Assembly (NCBI GenBank): GCA_002305445.1
Contig: DBRA01000026.1
Coordinates: forward strand, 8,483-16,345
DNA length: 7,863 nt
From: Clostridiales bacterium UBA1380
GTDB lineage: Bacteria; Bacillota; Clostridia; Oscillospirales; CAG-272
Direction of reading: 5' to 3'
Numbering within the stretch: position 1 is the first letter of the stretch; each line of letters begins with the position of its first letter. The notes beneath the pieces are model-generated. The model was not told the origin of the DNA and made no database searches. It saw only the letters and a list, made by a program, of their open reading frames with translations. Both the position numbers and the translations under genes were made by a program. Shown piece after piece: positions 6,723-7,863 of the stretch.

Positions 6723-7514
6723 TCAGCACTGCCTGTCCTCCGCTGCGGCGCGCGCCGCGGCGAGCGCCTTCGCGAGCCGGTGGTTGAACCCCGACTTCGA
6801 AACCGGCGTCTCGCACATGAGCGCGAGCTCGGCGAGCGTCGCCGATTCGTTTTCCACGCGCAGCTCGGCGGCTTCGCGCACCTCCGGCGAAAGCGATTCG
6901 AAGCCGCCGGCGTCGCGGAACGCGCGAAGGATATCTGCGGCTCTGCCGCCCGCCGACACCGATTTCATGATGTTTGCGTTGTCGCAGTTCGACGCGCGGT
7001 TGGCGGCGTTGCGCACCTCGCGGACGATCTTTTCGTTCATGAGGTCGAACGCGGCCTTGTTCGCTCCGATGAAGGCTAAAATGTCCTCGATCGAGCCGCT
7101 GTCCTTATAATAGGCGCAGTACGTATCGCGGCGCGTGCATTTTTTCGGCGGCAGCCCGTGCTCGGTCAAAAAATCCGCAAAGCGGTCGCGGGAGGACTTG
7201 TCGAAGAACAGAAACTCAAGGTGATAGCCGGACTCCGGCGACGTGACGCTCCCGCGCGATATAAAAACACCGCGCGCGAAGCACCCGGCACAGTTCTGGC
7301 ACCTGAAGTCAAACACGCCGCTCTCGACGAAGCGCTGCAGCTGCTCTTCGGCGGCGGCAAGCTCCTTCGCCGTATACCCTTCGGTCGCTTCGGCGAACGT
7401 TTCGCCGCGCGCATCCGAAAACGCCGCGAGGCCTGTTAAGTACGCCGCGCGGCAGCATTTGCTTTTTATCTTTATCGACCGCAGGTCGTTTTTTACATCT
7501 GAAGAAAATGACAT
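6723..7514 (-). CDS. whiA: DNA-binding protein WhiA, shortened N-terminal half
   Basis: WhiA is a sporulation and cell-division-linked DNA-binding protein with a degenerate LAGLIDADG-endonuclease fold followed by a helix-turn-helix. Here 263 residues begin with the family start MSFSSDVKNDL and a KCC pair (20-21). The second LAGLIDADG-like half is clear: RGVFISRGSVTSP and GYHLEF (81-101), then YYKDSGSIEDILAFIGA (135-151) and the VREVRNAANRASNCDNAN block (164-181). The C-terminal DNA-binding region has LSPEVREAAELR and the hallmark SKSGFNHRL (239-247). Most family members are about 310-330 residues; the shortage lies in the first half, where only some 55 residues separate the two cysteine-bearing helices. 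A CxxCxxC cluster (Cys72, 75, 78) occurs at the domain boundary. No good ribosome binding site precedes the ATG at 7514; in-frame upstream extension is blocked by a TGA, and translation is probably coupled to murB, which ends 16 bases upstream. Confidence 0.93.
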   Translation of the reverse strand: MSFSSDVKNDLRSIKIKSKCCRAAYLTGLAAFSDARGETFAEATEGYTAKELAAAEEQLQRFVESGVFDFRCQNCAGCFARGVFISRGSVTSPESGYHLEFLFFDKSSRDRFADFLTEHGLPPKKCTRRDTYCAYYKDSGSIEDILAFIGANKAAFDLMNEKIVREVRNAANRASNCDNANIMKSVSAGGRAADILRAFRDAGGFESLSPEVREAAELRVENESATLAELALMCETPVSKSGFNHRLAKALAAARAAAEDRQC

Positions 7515-7530
7515 GACTCATTACGCCGCG

Positions 7531-7863
7531 TTACTCCGCGGCCGGTACATATATTATTTCGGGTTCTATGGCGACGCCGGTGCGGTCGAGCACGGTTTTT
7601 TTCACCAGATCCATCAGCGCGAGAACGTCCGCAGCCGTCGCACCGCCTGTGTTGACAATAAATCCCGCGTGCTTTTCCGACACCTGCGCGCCGCCGACGC
7701 GCGTTCCGCGCAAGCCGCACGAATCGATAAGCTGCGCCGTATAGTGGCCGGGCGTGCGCTTGAACGCGCTGCCCGCGCTCGGGTACTCAAGCGGCTGCTT
7801 TTCGCGGCGGGCGCGCATATTCGCGTCCATCGTCTTTTGTATCTCCGCGGCGTCGCCGCGCTT
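7531..7863 (-). CDS. murB: UDP-N-acetylenolpyruvoylglucosamine reductase (MurB), C-terminal part; N-terminus beyond window edge
   Basis: MurB is the cytoplasmic flavoenzyme that uses NADPH to reduce UDP-GlcNAc-enolpyruvate to UDP-MurNAc, the second step of peptidoglycan precursor synthesis. Only the last 110 residues are present; the FAD-binding N-terminal domain lies off the right edge. The fragment carries the substrate-domain signature QPLEYPSAGSAFKR, in which the second serine (fragment residue 32) matches the catalytic proton donor (Ser229 of the E. coli enzyme). It also has GLRGTRVGGAQVSEKHAGF with NTGGATAADVLAL, and the near-terminal IEPEIIYV, whose second Glu (fragment residue 102) matches the catalytic Glu325 of E. 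coli. It ends with TAA 16 bases before whiA on the same strand and is presumably the upstream member of the murB-whiA-dnaE unit. Confidence 0.95.
   Translation of the reverse strand, partial: KRGDAAEIQKTMDANMRARREKQPLEYPSAGSAFKRTPGHYTAQLIDSCGLRGTRVGGAQVSEKHAGFIVNTGGATAADVLALMDLVKKTVLDRTGVAIEPEIIYVPAAE

Noticed and set aside
1..7863. Mobile elements, CRISPR arrays, tRNA or other RNA genes
   Set aside because: No direct repeat arrays, transposase-like frames, terminal inverted repeats or tRNA-like cloverleaf segments were noticed; nearly all bases belong to five housekeeping-type genes.

Overview
The window is a GC-rich (by eye) stretch of a bacterial chromosome, most likely from a member of the Clostridia (Bacillota). 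The evidence is the gene order murB-whiA-dnaE, a full-length DnaE with a clostridial-type C-terminal end, a WhiA protein, a low-cysteine-barrier class A penicillin-binding protein of the Firmicute PBP1A type, and a small membrane protein ending in what looks like a BofC C-terminal-type domain. I cannot name a genus.

Layout. Positions 1-2633 (minus strand) hold a class A penicillin-binding protein whose C-terminus runs off the left edge. A 137-base divergent intergenic region (2634-2770) carries candidate promoters, a leader hairpin and the ribosome binding sites for both flanking genes. Positions 2771-3160 (plus strand) hold a 129-residue membrane-anchored protein, the only plus-strand gene. 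It converges, with only 11 bases between stop codons, on a minus-strand cluster that reads right to left: murB (C-terminal end only, 7863-7531), whiA (7514-6723) and dnaE (6684-3172). The gaps in that cluster are 16 and 37 bases, so it is probably one transcription unit whose promoter lies outside the window.

The genes fit a growth-and-division theme. MurB completes UDP-MurNAc synthesis, the PBP polymerises and cross-links the resulting lipid II outside the membrane, WhiA is a DNA-binding protein tied to cell division and chromosome organisation, and DnaE is a replicative-type DNA polymerase. The whole window is coding or short intergenic sequence: I see no mobile element, CRISPR array, RNA gene or phage-like segment.

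I did not find an undescribed multi-gene system. The points most worth a second look are the complete PHP metal-ligand set of DnaE, its apparently spoiled internal clamp-binding motif, the shortened WhiA with a CxxCxxC cluster, the absence of rapZ and yvcK between murB and whiA, and the uncharacterised BofC-like membrane protein divergent from the PBP.
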